Position numbers and translations under genes: made by a program. Positions 1 through 7,323 of a stretch of DNA of 64,000 bases are shown here, in pieces. Under the pieces are notes generated by a model that was not told the origin of the DNA, made no database searches, and saw only the letters and a program-made list of their open reading frames with translations. Every line of letters begins with the position of its first letter. The stretch's first letter is position 1. Source of the stretch: Pseudomonadota bacterium (GTDB lineage: Bacteria; Desulfobacterota; Desulfobacteria; Desulfobacterales; JAHIVH01); NCBI GenBank assembly GCA_018816735.1, contig JAHIVH010000054.1:62001-126000 (forward strand), in the 5' to 3' direction.

Positions 1-3
1 TTA

Positions 4-726
4 ATGAAAGAAGACCCCATTAAAATCGGCATCAGCACCTGCCTTCTGGGGAAAAAGGTTCGCTGGGACGGCAATCACAAACACGATCGATTTCTCACCG
101 ATACCCTGGGACAGTATGTGGACTATGTGCCGGTCTGTCCGGAAATGGAGTGCGGCATGGGGGTGCCCCGGGAACCGGTCCGGCTGGTGGGCGACCCGTT
201 TGCTCCCCGACTGATGACTATCCGTACCCATAAGGATTTCACCGGGCAGATGAAAGCCTGGGCAGGAAAGCGTCTTTTGGAACTGGAAAAAGAGAATCTC
301 TGTGGCTATATTTTCAAATGTGATTCCCCTTCAAGCGGCATGATTCACGTGAAGGTTTACGGCGAAGATGGTAAATCCGCAAGAAAAGTGGGCGTCGGCA
401 TATTTGCCCGCATGTTCATGGATCATTTCCCCAGAATTCCAGTGGAGGATGATTGCAGGCTCCATGATATCAAAATAAGGGAGAATTTTATTGAGAGGAT
501 TTTCATGCTTAAAAAATGGCGGGAGCTATTAAAGACCGGAAAAACATTAGGCGGGCTTGCGGACTTCCATACCCGGCAGAAACTCCTTGTCCTCGCCCAT
601 AGCGAGACGCACTACCGTGAGATGGGCAGAACGGTTGCCGAAGGTAAAAAAATGCCGGTAGATAAGCTTTTTGATACATACGAACACTTGATGTCCGATG
701 CCCTGAAACTCAGAAATCATGCCTGA
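4..726 (+). CDS. DUF523/DUF1722 protein with a shortened C-terminal domain
   Basis: This 240-residue protein begins with a DUF523 domain (about residues 5-150; motifs GISTCLLG, CPEMECGMG and CDSPSSG). It continues into a DUF1722 domain, recognisable from FHTRQKLLVLAHS near residue 190. The role of the family is not established; DUF1722 proteins have been linked to DNA repair only loosely. Family members with both domains are about 310-330 residues long. Here the DUF1722 part runs to YEHLMSDAL and then jumps to KLRNHA, which resembles the usual extreme C-terminus. About 75-80 residues of the conserved helical core therefore appear to be missing in frame. The frame is still open at the window edge (position 1), but the N-terminus matches the usual family start. 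Domain identity is fairly sure; whether the protein works is doubtful. Confidence 0.8.
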   Translation: MKEDPIKIGISTCLLGKKVRWDGNHKHDRFLTDTLGQYVDYVPVCPEMECGMGVPREPVRLVGDPFAPRLMTIRTHKDFTGQMKAWAGKRLLELEKENLCGYIFKCDSPSSGMIHVKVYGEDGKSARKVGVGIFARMFMDHFPRIPVEDDCRLHDIKIRENFIERIFMLKKWRELLKTGKTLGGLADFHTRQKLLVLAHSETHYREMGRTVAEGKKMPVDKLFDTYEHLMSDALKLRNHA

Positions 727-871
727 TATCTTTTAAAAGAATAAACACAGTGTCTAAACCTTTACAATGGCTTTAAAAAAGTCTATATGATCTAATAATA
801 TCATTTAATAGCCTTTTTTTAAGCTTTTATTGTCTATATATTCGATGCCAGGCGATCGGCAGGGTTCATGC

Positions 872-900
872 TTGACATTCATCATTTGTATAAATATAAT
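872..900 (+). promoter_or_regulatory. Consensus sigma-70 promoter of hipBA
   Basis: TTGACA at 872-877 and TATAAT at 895-900 are separated by exactly 17 bp, so both hexamers match the consensus perfectly. The promoter lies about 60 bp upstream of the hipB start. A promoter this strong fits a toxin-antitoxin operon that relies on autorepression. Confidence 0.85.
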
Positions 901-923
901 AGCTTAAAAATTGACTTTTAATA

Positions 924-941
924 ATTAATTTAACAATTAAT
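924..941 (+). promoter_or_regulatory. Candidate HipB operator (inverted repeat)
   Basis: ATTAATT at 924-930 and AATTAAT at 935-941 form a perfect 7-bp inverted repeat with a 4-bp spacer. It sits just downstream of the expected transcription start of the hipBA promoter. That is a natural place for the HTH antitoxin to bind and repress. The region is AT-rich, so chance symmetry is possible. Confidence 0.4.
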
Positions 942-960
942 ATACTTAATTGGGTCTATT

Positions 961-1293
961 ATGGATTATTATTCAATGACCGACAAAGGGATTGCGGCAG
1001 AGATTGGCGAAAGGATCAGGACGTTGAGGCTTCGGAAAAACCTGACCCAGCAGCAATTGGCCGATCACGTGATGCTGTCCTTAAATTCCATCAAGGCTCT
1101 TGAAAAAGGAAAGGGCAAAATGATGACCCTGATCACCGTATTGAGAGAGCTGGGCGCATTGGATTCTCTGGATGCGTTTGTCCCTTTACCCCAGATCAGC
1201 CCGCTGCAACTGGTAAAACTTAAAGGGAAAAATCGGGAGCGGGCAACCGGAAAGAGAGGCAGTCAGCGGTCAGAAGGAACATCCGAATGGTAG
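961..1293 (+). CDS. hipB: HipB-like XRE-family antitoxin/repressor
   Basis: This 110-residue protein has a Cro/C1-type helix-turn-helix at about residues 12-65 (LTQQQLADHVMLSLNSIKALEKG). Its basic C-terminal tail carries SPLQLVKLKG, a segment common in HipB-type proteins encoded beside HipA kinases. In the family it binds and inhibits HipA and represses the operon. The stop codon overlaps the hipA start by 7 bp, so the two are translationally coupled. It follows the perfect promoter at 872-900 and the inverted repeat at 924-941. The ribosome-binding site is weak. The call rests on the HTH and the hipA neighbour, and both are clear. Confidence 0.85.
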   Translation: MDYYSMTDKGIAAEIGERIRTLRLRKNLTQQQLADHVMLSLNSIKALEKGKGKMMTLITVLRELGALDSLDAFVPLPQISPLQLVKLKGKNRERATGKRGSQRSEGTSEW

Positions 1294-2597
1294 CCAAAGT
1301 GGATACGGCCCTTATACGGCTATGGGGCGATGTTGTGGGTGCTGTGGCATGGCTGGAAGAAAGGCAGCACGGTGTCTTTGAATATGCACCGGCATTCCTG
1401 AAAAAGGGGCTCGATATCTCCCCCATTCACATGGGCATCCGGGAAGCCCGGCAGGGTAATGGTACCTTTTTTTTTCCTGGACTGAACCGAGATACCTACC
1501 TGGGGCTTCCAGGCCTTCTGGCAGATTCGTTGCCCGATAAATTCGGAAACAGCATCATCGATGCCTGGCTGATGAGAAAGGGCAGGACCCGGGAAAGCTT
1601 CAGTCCGGTGGAGCGCCTCTGTTATACAGGTAACCGGGGGATGGGCGCCCTTGAATTCGAGCCTCCGGTCAATCGACAGTTTGACACATCTGTTTCTGTT
1701 GAGGTTGCTCAACTGGTGGCACTGGCCCAGCAGGTGATGGCCGAGCGAAAGAAGCTCAATGTGTCAATCGGCGCGGGCGACAGGGAAAATGAAGACGCCC
1801 TGATGGATATTCTTCGTGTGGGAACCTCTGCAGGCGGCGCTCGGCCAAAGGCTGTCATTGCCATGAACGACGAAGATCAAATTATTTCCGGCCAGGGCAA
1901 TGTGCCTGAAGGCTACGACTACTGGATTCTGAAATTCGATGGTGTGGACGATCTCGAACTGGGTGAGCCCAAAGGATTCGGCCGTATTGAATATGCATAC
2001 TATCTGATGGCAAAGAAGGCGGGAGTCATCATGACCAGGTGCCGCCTGTTGGAGGAAAACGGCAGGGCGCATTTCATGACCCGGCGGTTTGACCGGATAA
2101 AAGGAGAAAAACATCATCTGCAGTCTCTATGCGGTATCGCGCATTATGATTTCAATGTGGCAGGCGCCTGCAGTTATGAACAGGCTTTCTCTGTAATGCG
2201 AAAATTAAGGCTTTCAAAAAAAGATGCGGTTCAGCAATACAGACGCATGGTCTTCAACGTGCTGGCGCGAAACCAGGATGATCACACCAAAAATATCGCA
2301 TTTCTCATGGACAGGGAAGGGCGATGGGCTCTGTCGCCTGCCTTTGACCTGGCCTACTCGCATAATCCCGCCGGCAGATGGACAAGCATGCATCAGATGA
2401 GCATCAACGGCAAACGGGATCAATTTGTTCTGGAGGATTTGACAGAAGTGGGGGCATCGATCAGCATTCCAAATACCCATGATATCATCGGTGAGGTGGC
2501 GGAAGCGGTGAACTCATGGCCGGAATGTGCAAAGTCGGCAGGCGTTTCACCGTCTGTTACCCAGAAGATCGGAAAGTCTCATCGCCGGTTGGTTTAA
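1287..2597 (+). CDS. hipA: HipA-like serine/threonine kinase toxin
   Basis: This 436-residue protein has the usual HipA length. Visible features are the N-terminal subdomain (GNGTFFFPGLNRDTYLGLPG and LPDKFG), the glycine-rich SAGGARPKAV loop, YWILKFD, the MTRRFDR strand, the catalytic-loop motif N329-Q-D-D-H-T-K-N336, and the metal-binding segment LSPAFDLAYS. In E. coli HipA phosphorylates glutamyl-tRNA synthetase GltX, which halts translation and produces persister cells. The target here is unknown. An AAGGA element 8 bp upstream supports the ATG at 1287, inside the end of hipB. All kinase motifs appear intact, so the toxin is probably active. A convergent PilZ gene follows 36 bp downstream. 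Confidence 0.88.
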   Translation: MVAKVDTALIRLWGDVVGAVAWLEERQHGVFEYAPAFLKKGLDISPIHMGIREARQGNGTFFFPGLNRDTYLGLPGLLADSLPDKFGNSIIDAWLMRKGRTRESFSPVERLCYTGNRGMGALEFEPPVNRQFDTSVSVEVAQLVALAQQVMAERKKLNVSIGAGDRENEDALMDILRVGTSAGGARPKAVIAMNDEDQIISGQGNVPEGYDYWILKFDGVDDLELGEPKGFGRIEYAYYLMAKKAGVIMTRCRLLEENGRAHFMTRRFDRIKGEKHHLQSLCGIAHYDFNVAGACSYEQAFSVMRKLRLSKKDAVQQYRRMVFNVLARNQDDHTKNIAFLMDREGRWALSPAFDLAYSHNPAGRWTSMHQMSINGKRDQFVLEDLTEVGASISIPNTHDIIGEVAEAVNSWPECAKSAGVSPSVTQKIGKSHRRLV

Positions 2598-2633
2598 ATT
2601 GTATTCATCCATCCCTTTTTCGGAAACAGTGAT

Positions 2634-2969
2634 TTATTTCAAAAGAAGAATATATTTATTCAGAATCTGTTTGGCGCGTTCATCTGTTTCCTTGAACTCA
2701 ATACCAGCCTGATATTTTCCGTCTTTTTCTTTTCTGGTGTAAATGACTGTCCCCATAATATCAATGACCTCATCTTTAAGGCCGATACTAATCGAAATGT
2801 TCGTATTTTCAATTATCTCGACATGGGTTTCGAGGAGAATTCCATTCTCACTGATATCCAGCGTTCTGCCCATTCCTCTTGACAATTCATTATTCGCATG
2901 ATCAAGACAGGTGTAACTTAACAGATTCAGTGAATGAATACGATCGTCTTTTCTTTCTTTATAGGCCAT
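2634..2969 (-). CDS. Single-domain PilZ c-di-GMP receptor
   Basis: This 111-residue protein is a single PilZ domain. Both c-di-GMP-binding motifs are visible: RKDDR (RxxxR, residues 6-10) and DISENG (DxSxxG). A strand with GxEFKE follows, as in typical PilZ barrels. Such proteins act as stand-alone receptors that pass c-di-GMP level to a partner. No effector is obvious among the neighbours, but two other c-di-GMP genes lie at 28.4-33.5 kb. An AGAGGT element upstream supports the ATG at 2969. It converges with hipA. Confidence 0.85.
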   Translation of the reverse strand: MAYKERKDDRIHSLNLLSYTCLDHANNELSRGMGRTLDISENGILLETHVEIIENTNISISIGLKDEVIDIMGTVIYTRKEKDGKYQAGIEFKETDERAKQILNKYILLLK

Positions 2970-3094
2970 GAGAAAACCTCTTGGATAGAATCGGAATGTT
3001 TAAAATCCCGTGAATTTAAGGCCATACAATATCCAGCACCCCATAACCGGATTTTGTTTTTTGCCGGTGAATCTTTCAGTCATGGTTCCACATG

Positions 3095-3490
3095 TTATAT
3101 GGTTTTGCTATCAACATAGGTAACGCCAAGCCATTTCATCGCTTCTTCCAAAGAGGTGAACGAATGCACTTCCCATGGAATTTCTTTTACTTCGGAGAGT
3201 ATCTCCGTCATTCGTGCCAGACCAAAGTCAACAGCAGCAGCGGTTAAAAGTGCGGTTTTGCCTGAAACACGTCTCTGTCCCCTGCTCTTTGCATAGGATA
3301 GCATTTTTTCCACTTCCATATAAGAGCTGCGTGCGCCCTCTACCTTTCTGAAGTCCCAAAGGACATTGGCCGTGGGTTTCCCTTCATAGAATGATTCCAT
3401 TGCGTTCAATTGTTCATCGGCTTTCAGTTCACCTGTGACCAGAAACACGGTCAGATTTTGATCCTCTATGCGTTCAATCGTAACCGGCAT
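3095..3490 (-). CDS. Small cytosolic protein, possibly STAS-like
   Basis: The product is 131 residues when started at the ATG at 3490. That ATG has a GGAG element 8-9 bp upstream; the longer frame to 3538 has no such support. The alternating strand/helix pattern (an FLVTGELKADEQL strand-turn, then VLWDFRKVEG, then alternating helices) resembles the SpoIIAA/STAS-like fold of small unannotated proteins. No catalytic motif was recognised and no function is proposed. It has no signal peptide or membrane segment. The upstream neighbour (PEBP) is in the same direction with about a 70-bp gap. Confidence 0.6.
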   Translation of the reverse strand: MPVTIERIEDQNLTVFLVTGELKADEQLNAMESFYEGKPTANVLWDFRKVEGARSSYMEVEKMLSYAKSRGQRRVSGKTALLTAAAVDFGLARMTEILSEVKEIPWEVHSFTSLEEAMKWLGVTYVDSKTI

Positions 3491-3562
3491 TCTTTTTCTC
3501 CACGAATGGCGTTGCTCCATAAGTGTATCAATTGGCAAGTACGTTCATTTCACACAGGATGA

Positions 3563-4111
3563 TTACCGGCCAAAATAGGCAACCAGAGAAGCCTTTGCTG
3601 TCATATGCTGATTCAGAACAAAACCAACCATGGCCGGTGACGTTTCTGCAGTTAAATCCAGTTTTTCCGTATTCAGTGCATAAACGGTGAAAATATACAT
3701 ATGGGGCTTGTCCCCCTCAGGCGGACAGGCGCCGCCGAATCCGGGTTTTCCGAAATCCGTCATGCTCTGAATGCTGCCTTTGGGCGCCAGATTTTTTTCA
3801 ATATTTCCCGCGTTTGCTTTCAATTTATTGATATTTGAGGGAATATTGAAAATGACCCAGTGCCACCAGCCGCTTCCTGTTGGCGCATCAGGATCATATA
3901 CGGTTACAGCAAAGCTTTTTGTGTCCTTGGGGGCGTGGGTCCATTTCAGCGATGGTGAAATGTTTTTCCCTGAACAGCCAAATCCCATGAAAACCTGGGT
4001 TTGCGTCAGCTGACCTTTTAAATCGTCACTTTTCAATGTAAATTCTTCAGCATGCAAACTTCCGGCAAAAAGGAGTCCAAAACCAATGATAATGGCCATA
4101 TATTTTTTCAT
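3563..4111 (-). CDS. YbhB/YbcL-family (PEBP-like) exported protein
   Basis: The product is 182 residues when started at the ATG at 4111, which has a GAGGGA element 6 bp upstream. The open frame runs further up, but without a credible start. Residues 1-20 form a signal peptide (hydrophobic core, then SLHAEE). The body has the phosphatidylethanolamine-binding-protein fold, with CSGKNISPSLKW, VTVYDPDAPTGSGWWHWV and PHMYIFTVYAL. The DPDAP and WxHW elements form the conserved ligand pocket. Bacterial members are Raf-kinase-inhibitor-like by homology but their ligands are unknown. It is probably periplasmic. Family assignment is firm; the biochemical role is open. Confidence 0.85.
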   Translation of the reverse strand: MKKYMAIIIGFGLLFAGSLHAEEFTLKSDDLKGQLTQTQVFMGFGCSGKNISPSLKWTHAPKDTKSFAVTVYDPDAPTGSGWWHWVIFNIPSNINKLKANAGNIEKNLAPKGSIQSMTDFGKPGFGGACPPEGDKPHMYIFTVYALNTEKLDLTAETSPAMVGFVLNQHMTAKASLVAYFGR

Positions 4112-4377
4112 GTTAATTCCCTCGCATCGTTTAGGTGTGTGCCCTGTAGGGGGTAATAGGCTAATCAGGGGGAGTCCCTTATAGCTGAGTGGTTTATATG
4201 AATAAGCCTTTAGCATGAACGATTCGTTAATAGCAAGTCGCTTTTTAAAAACAGTTCAATTTCCGGATATAAAAAACCGACATTTAAAAGCGCTGTGACA
4301 TGACCCGCAGATGGTACAACAAGAAATCTGGCATCAGGCCAATTCTTTGCGCAGCACTCTATTTTTTTTCGGATGAA

Positions 4378-5220
4378 TCAGCCGGTCAATGATTCATCTC
4401 TATTTGTTCCGCGATACCTACCTGGGGGTACACCTACTGTTTTTCTGAATATTCTTGAAAAGTGGCTCTGGTCATAGAATCCCATTTGAAGAGCGATGTC
4501 AGCCATACTGTGGGAGTACAAAAGCAGTTTTCTGGATTTTCGGATTCTGAAATCGTTCAGATATTCAATGGGCGTTATGCCCATCTTTTTTTTGAACACC
4601 CTGTGAAAATGAAACGGACTCAGACAAATGCTCTCTGCTATTTTTTGAAGAGAAAGATTTTGTGAATAATTTTGTTTGATATATTCGCAAGCTTTTTTGA
4701 AAATCCCTTTTTCGTCCCCTGGTAGTCCCATGGAACAAGAAGATGCTGAAAAGGTGATTATCAAATAGGCAAAAAATGAGATGAGGGTATGCTTGAACCG
4801 GATATCTGATCCCGGATTCTCCATAATGTCAAATATGTGAAAAAATTTTTCTGACAGCACCTTATCCTTGCAGAGAATTTGGTTAAAACATGGACCCTTT
4901 ACCTGCGTTCCTGAAATCTGCGAAGCGATTTTTTGAAGGATTTCAGAAGGAACACAGAGAATTTTATAGGTGTGCCCGACGTTCCTTTCAGAGGTGCAGG
5001 CATGAACCTGACCCGGATTTAAAATAAATATCTCTCCCTCAGCAATTCGAGTACTGCCTGTGTCAGAGGTTATCTTTCTCATCCCCTGTTCCACAAGGCC
5101 GATGACATAGGTTTTATGAAAATGGCGGCGAAAATGGTTGTGAATATACTTTCCGGATACCCCTTCAATACCCGGAAGATCAGGGGAACGGAATACTTTT
5201 AGACTTTCGTTTTGGCGCAT
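4378..5220 (-). CDS. AraC-family transcriptional regulator
   Basis: The product is 280 residues when started at the ATG at 5220, which has AGGAG 7 bp upstream. The N-terminal half is a cupin sensing domain (HNHFRRHFHKTYVIGLVEQG, then EGEIFILNPGQVHA). The C-terminal 100 residues carry two AraC helix-turn-helix motifs, around LQKIAESICLSPFHFHRVFK and MADIALQMGFYDQSHFSRIF. It lies 28 bp after the cupin gene in the same direction, so the two are probably co-transcribed. The regulator may control the operon in response to a small ligand. The ligand cannot be told from the sequence. Confidence 0.9.
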   Translation of the reverse strand: MRQNESLKVFRSPDLPGIEGVSGKYIHNHFRRHFHKTYVIGLVEQGMRKITSDTGSTRIAEGEIFILNPGQVHACTSERNVGHTYKILCVPSEILQKIASQISGTQVKGPCFNQILCKDKVLSEKFFHIFDIMENPGSDIRFKHTLISFFAYLIITFSASSCSMGLPGDEKGIFKKACEYIKQNYSQNLSLQKIAESICLSPFHFHRVFKKKMGITPIEYLNDFRIRKSRKLLLYSHSMADIALQMGFYDQSHFSRIFRKTVGVPPGRYRGTNRDESLTG

Positions 5221-5248
5221 TTTCACTCCTGTTAGTAATTTTAAGAGG

Positions 5249-5641
5249 TTATAGCATTGCCGGGAAAAATTTGGCAAGAAGAATCAAACCATTCCCACCT
5301 GCCTGAACAAGGTGGCTTTCTTTTTCAGGAATGACCGCCATCTTTCCAGGGCGATAATCAAACCGGTTTTCAATGAGCTGGCAGAAACCATCACCTTCTA
5401 TCACCTCATGCAATTCCAGGTGGTTTTCATGACAGTGCATTTCAAGGCAGCAGCCCGGACCGATTTTAACCAGATGAGAACTGAAAATATGCCCTGTATC
5501 TTTCCCTCGGATCATGTGTTTAAGATGAATGCCATGAAAGGAAGGATGTTTCATCCATTTTATGCCCGGCAGACTGTCTGAATGATCTTTGTAATGAACG
5601 GCGCCATTATCGATTTGCTGAAAAATTGTGAAAGCTTCCAT
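5249..5641 (-). CDS. Small cupin-domain protein
   Basis: This 130-residue protein is a single conserved cupin barrel. Motif 1 is visible as GCCLEMHCHENHLELHEVIEG (metal ligands H-x-H plus a downstream E) and motif 2 as PGKMAVIPEKESH. AAGGAG lies 9 bp upstream of the ATG. It is the first gene of a pair with the AraC regulator. Cupins of this size range from ligand-binding proteins to dioxygenases and isomerases, and the reaction cannot be deduced here. The intact metal ligands suggest an active metal site. Confidence 0.8.
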   Translation of the reverse strand: MEAFTIFQQIDNGAVHYKDHSDSLPGIKWMKHPSFHGIHLKHMIRGKDTGHIFSSHLVKIGPGCCLEMHCHENHLELHEVIEGDGFCQLIENRFDYRPGKMAVIPEKESHLVQAGGNGLILLAKFFPAML

Positions 5642-6164
5642 TTTAGCGTTCTCCTTGTTTAACGGTTTGTTTCTGATGTTCAGGTTTTATCAAGAAAGCA
5701 AAATGACAAGCCTATAACTTAAAATATTGTATAATCTTGCTGATTTCAGGTTTGAAGGGAAAAAAGATAACCAAAACCGGAATGGTCGGTGAAATCCAAT
5801 TTTTAAATAAAGTCTCCGGCGAAAACCATTAGATCGCGACGAGTTATAAATATTATAATCGCTTAAAAACGAACAAGTTGTTTCGCGCAGAACCAAAAAG
5901 GGATATGGCTATTCTTTGCGCTATAAATATTAAAAACTTCGCGCTTGACACTCATTTTAATTTTTGCAATAGTTTTAATTAATTTATATAATATTTTAAA
6001 TCATTTTGGTTATTTTTAAGGAATTATACCTTAAATTGGATATATGAGTACGCCAGAATACCCAATATGTCTTTTAGCAGGTCAGCGTTCATTGAACAGG
6101 GCCACATTGAGGGTATGATACGCAAATGAGTTCAGTGAGTGTTGAATGGAAAAGGAGAGGGAAG
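5642..6164. other. AT-rich intergenic region with a candidate promoter
   Basis: This stretch of about 520 bases separates the divergently transcribed cupin gene and the LRR lipoprotein gene. No credible gene was found. The string TATAAATATTA occurs twice (near 5844 and 5921). On the plus strand TTGACA (5945-5950) followed after 17 bp by AATAGT is a possible promoter for the lipoprotein gene. Confidence 0.4.
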
Positions 6165-7313
6165 ATGGTACGACAATTAACTTTGGTTTTGGCGTTGATT
6201 TCAAGTTTGATGGTCTTCAGTTGTGATGTAAACCGTGAGTATGACGGAAATTACGGGATTTATAGTGATCTGGATGTGATTGCATTTGCGCTTGCCGGCT
6301 ATACGTCCATCTCGGGCAGTCTTGTTATTGGTCATAGTGAGTATCCGGATCTGTTTACAGAAGTGGTTACGAGTTTAAACGGGTTGAGCAGTTTAAAGCA
6401 TATCGGCGGCAGCCTGTTCATCCGTCGTCATGATCACCTGAAAAGCGTGAACGGGTTGCAGAATCTGGAATCGGTTGGCGAGGATGTGATCATACACAGC
6501 AACAGCATACGTAACCTGGATGGCCTGAGAAGTCTTGAATCCGTGGGTGGAAATATCCGGATAGGAGAAGAAAATATTACGAGCCTTCAGGGACTGGCTA
6601 ACCTGACATCTGTAAACGGGGATCTCTCTATCAGATCGTCTTCCTTCCTGACCGGTCTTGAGGGGCTTGACAATATCTCAACCATCAACGGGAGCCTGAT
6701 AGTTAGTCTAAATGATTCTCTGGAAAGCCTGACAGCGTTGAAAAATCTTGTATCAATCGGCGGAAATTTGGAAATCAATGATAATGAGAAACTGTCCATG
6801 CTGGGAGTGGATGATTTGAGTCTTGTTTCCGGCTTCTTTTCCATTACCATGAATGCCAATCTGCTTACATCTGATGCCGAAGCCTTAAGAGACCAAGTTC
6901 TGTCCCGTGATGGCATTTTCGGCACTATCATGATTGAAGGCAATCTGGATGGCGCCTACCCCGGACCTGTGTGGAAAGGTAACTATCTGATTGAAAATCA
7001 TTCAGACCTGATTGCTCTCTCTGGCTATAACTATGTAAGCGGCGACCTGGAAATCATGAGTGCATCAGATATAGCAGACTTGATTGGCCTTGAGAGTCTT
7101 ACGCGAGTCGGGCATTCGTTGCGCATTTATAATAATGACTCTCTAACCCGTCTGGAAGGCCTTCAAAATATGGCTTCTGTTGGTAATGCGTATGCGGTTT
7201 ATGGTAACATCGAACTCTGCACCAGCGCAGCCGAAGCACTGCGAGACCAGATTCTGGCTGATGGCGGAATTGGTGGTTTAACTCAAATCCGCGAGAACAA
7301 AGATTGTGAATAG
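6165..7313 (+). CDS. Lipoprotein with receptor-L/leucine-rich repeats, internally duplicated
   Basis: The product is 382 residues when started at the ATG at 6165, which is preceded by a strong AGGAGAGGGAAG. The earlier ATG at 6126 lacks such a site. Residues 1-20 end in the lipobox VFSC. The mature part is built of repeats of about 23-25 residues of the form GLxNLxSVGGxLxIxxN, the receptor-L-domain or LRR-like solenoid. There are two tandem halves. The first ends in SDAEALRDQVLSRDGIFG and the second in SAAEALRDQILADGGIGG, and both open with a similar SGxLxI strand. It is probably surface or periplasmic and binds a ligand, but no partner is known. It converges with the large protease gene. Confidence 0.75.
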   Translation: MVRQLTLVLALISSLMVFSCDVNREYDGNYGIYSDLDVIAFALAGYTSISGSLVIGHSEYPDLFTEVVTSLNGLSSLKHIGGSLFIRRHDHLKSVNGLQNLESVGEDVIIHSNSIRNLDGLRSLESVGGNIRIGEENITSLQGLANLTSVNGDLSIRSSSFLTGLEGLDNISTINGSLIVSLNDSLESLTALKNLVSIGGNLEINDNEKLSMLGVDDLSLVSGFFSITMNANLLTSDAEALRDQVLSRDGIFGTIMIEGNLDGAYPGPVWKGNYLIENHSDLIALSGYNYVSGDLEIMSASDIADLIGLESLTRVGHSLRIYNNDSLTRLEGLQNMASVGNAYAVYGNIELCTSAAEALRDQILADGGIGGLTQIRENKDCE

Positions 7314-7323
7314 ACCGCCAAAT

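Noticed and set aside
5690..5896. Small minus-strand frame upstream of the cupin gene
   Set aside because: No ribosome-binding site, odd composition and no homology; treated as noncoding.
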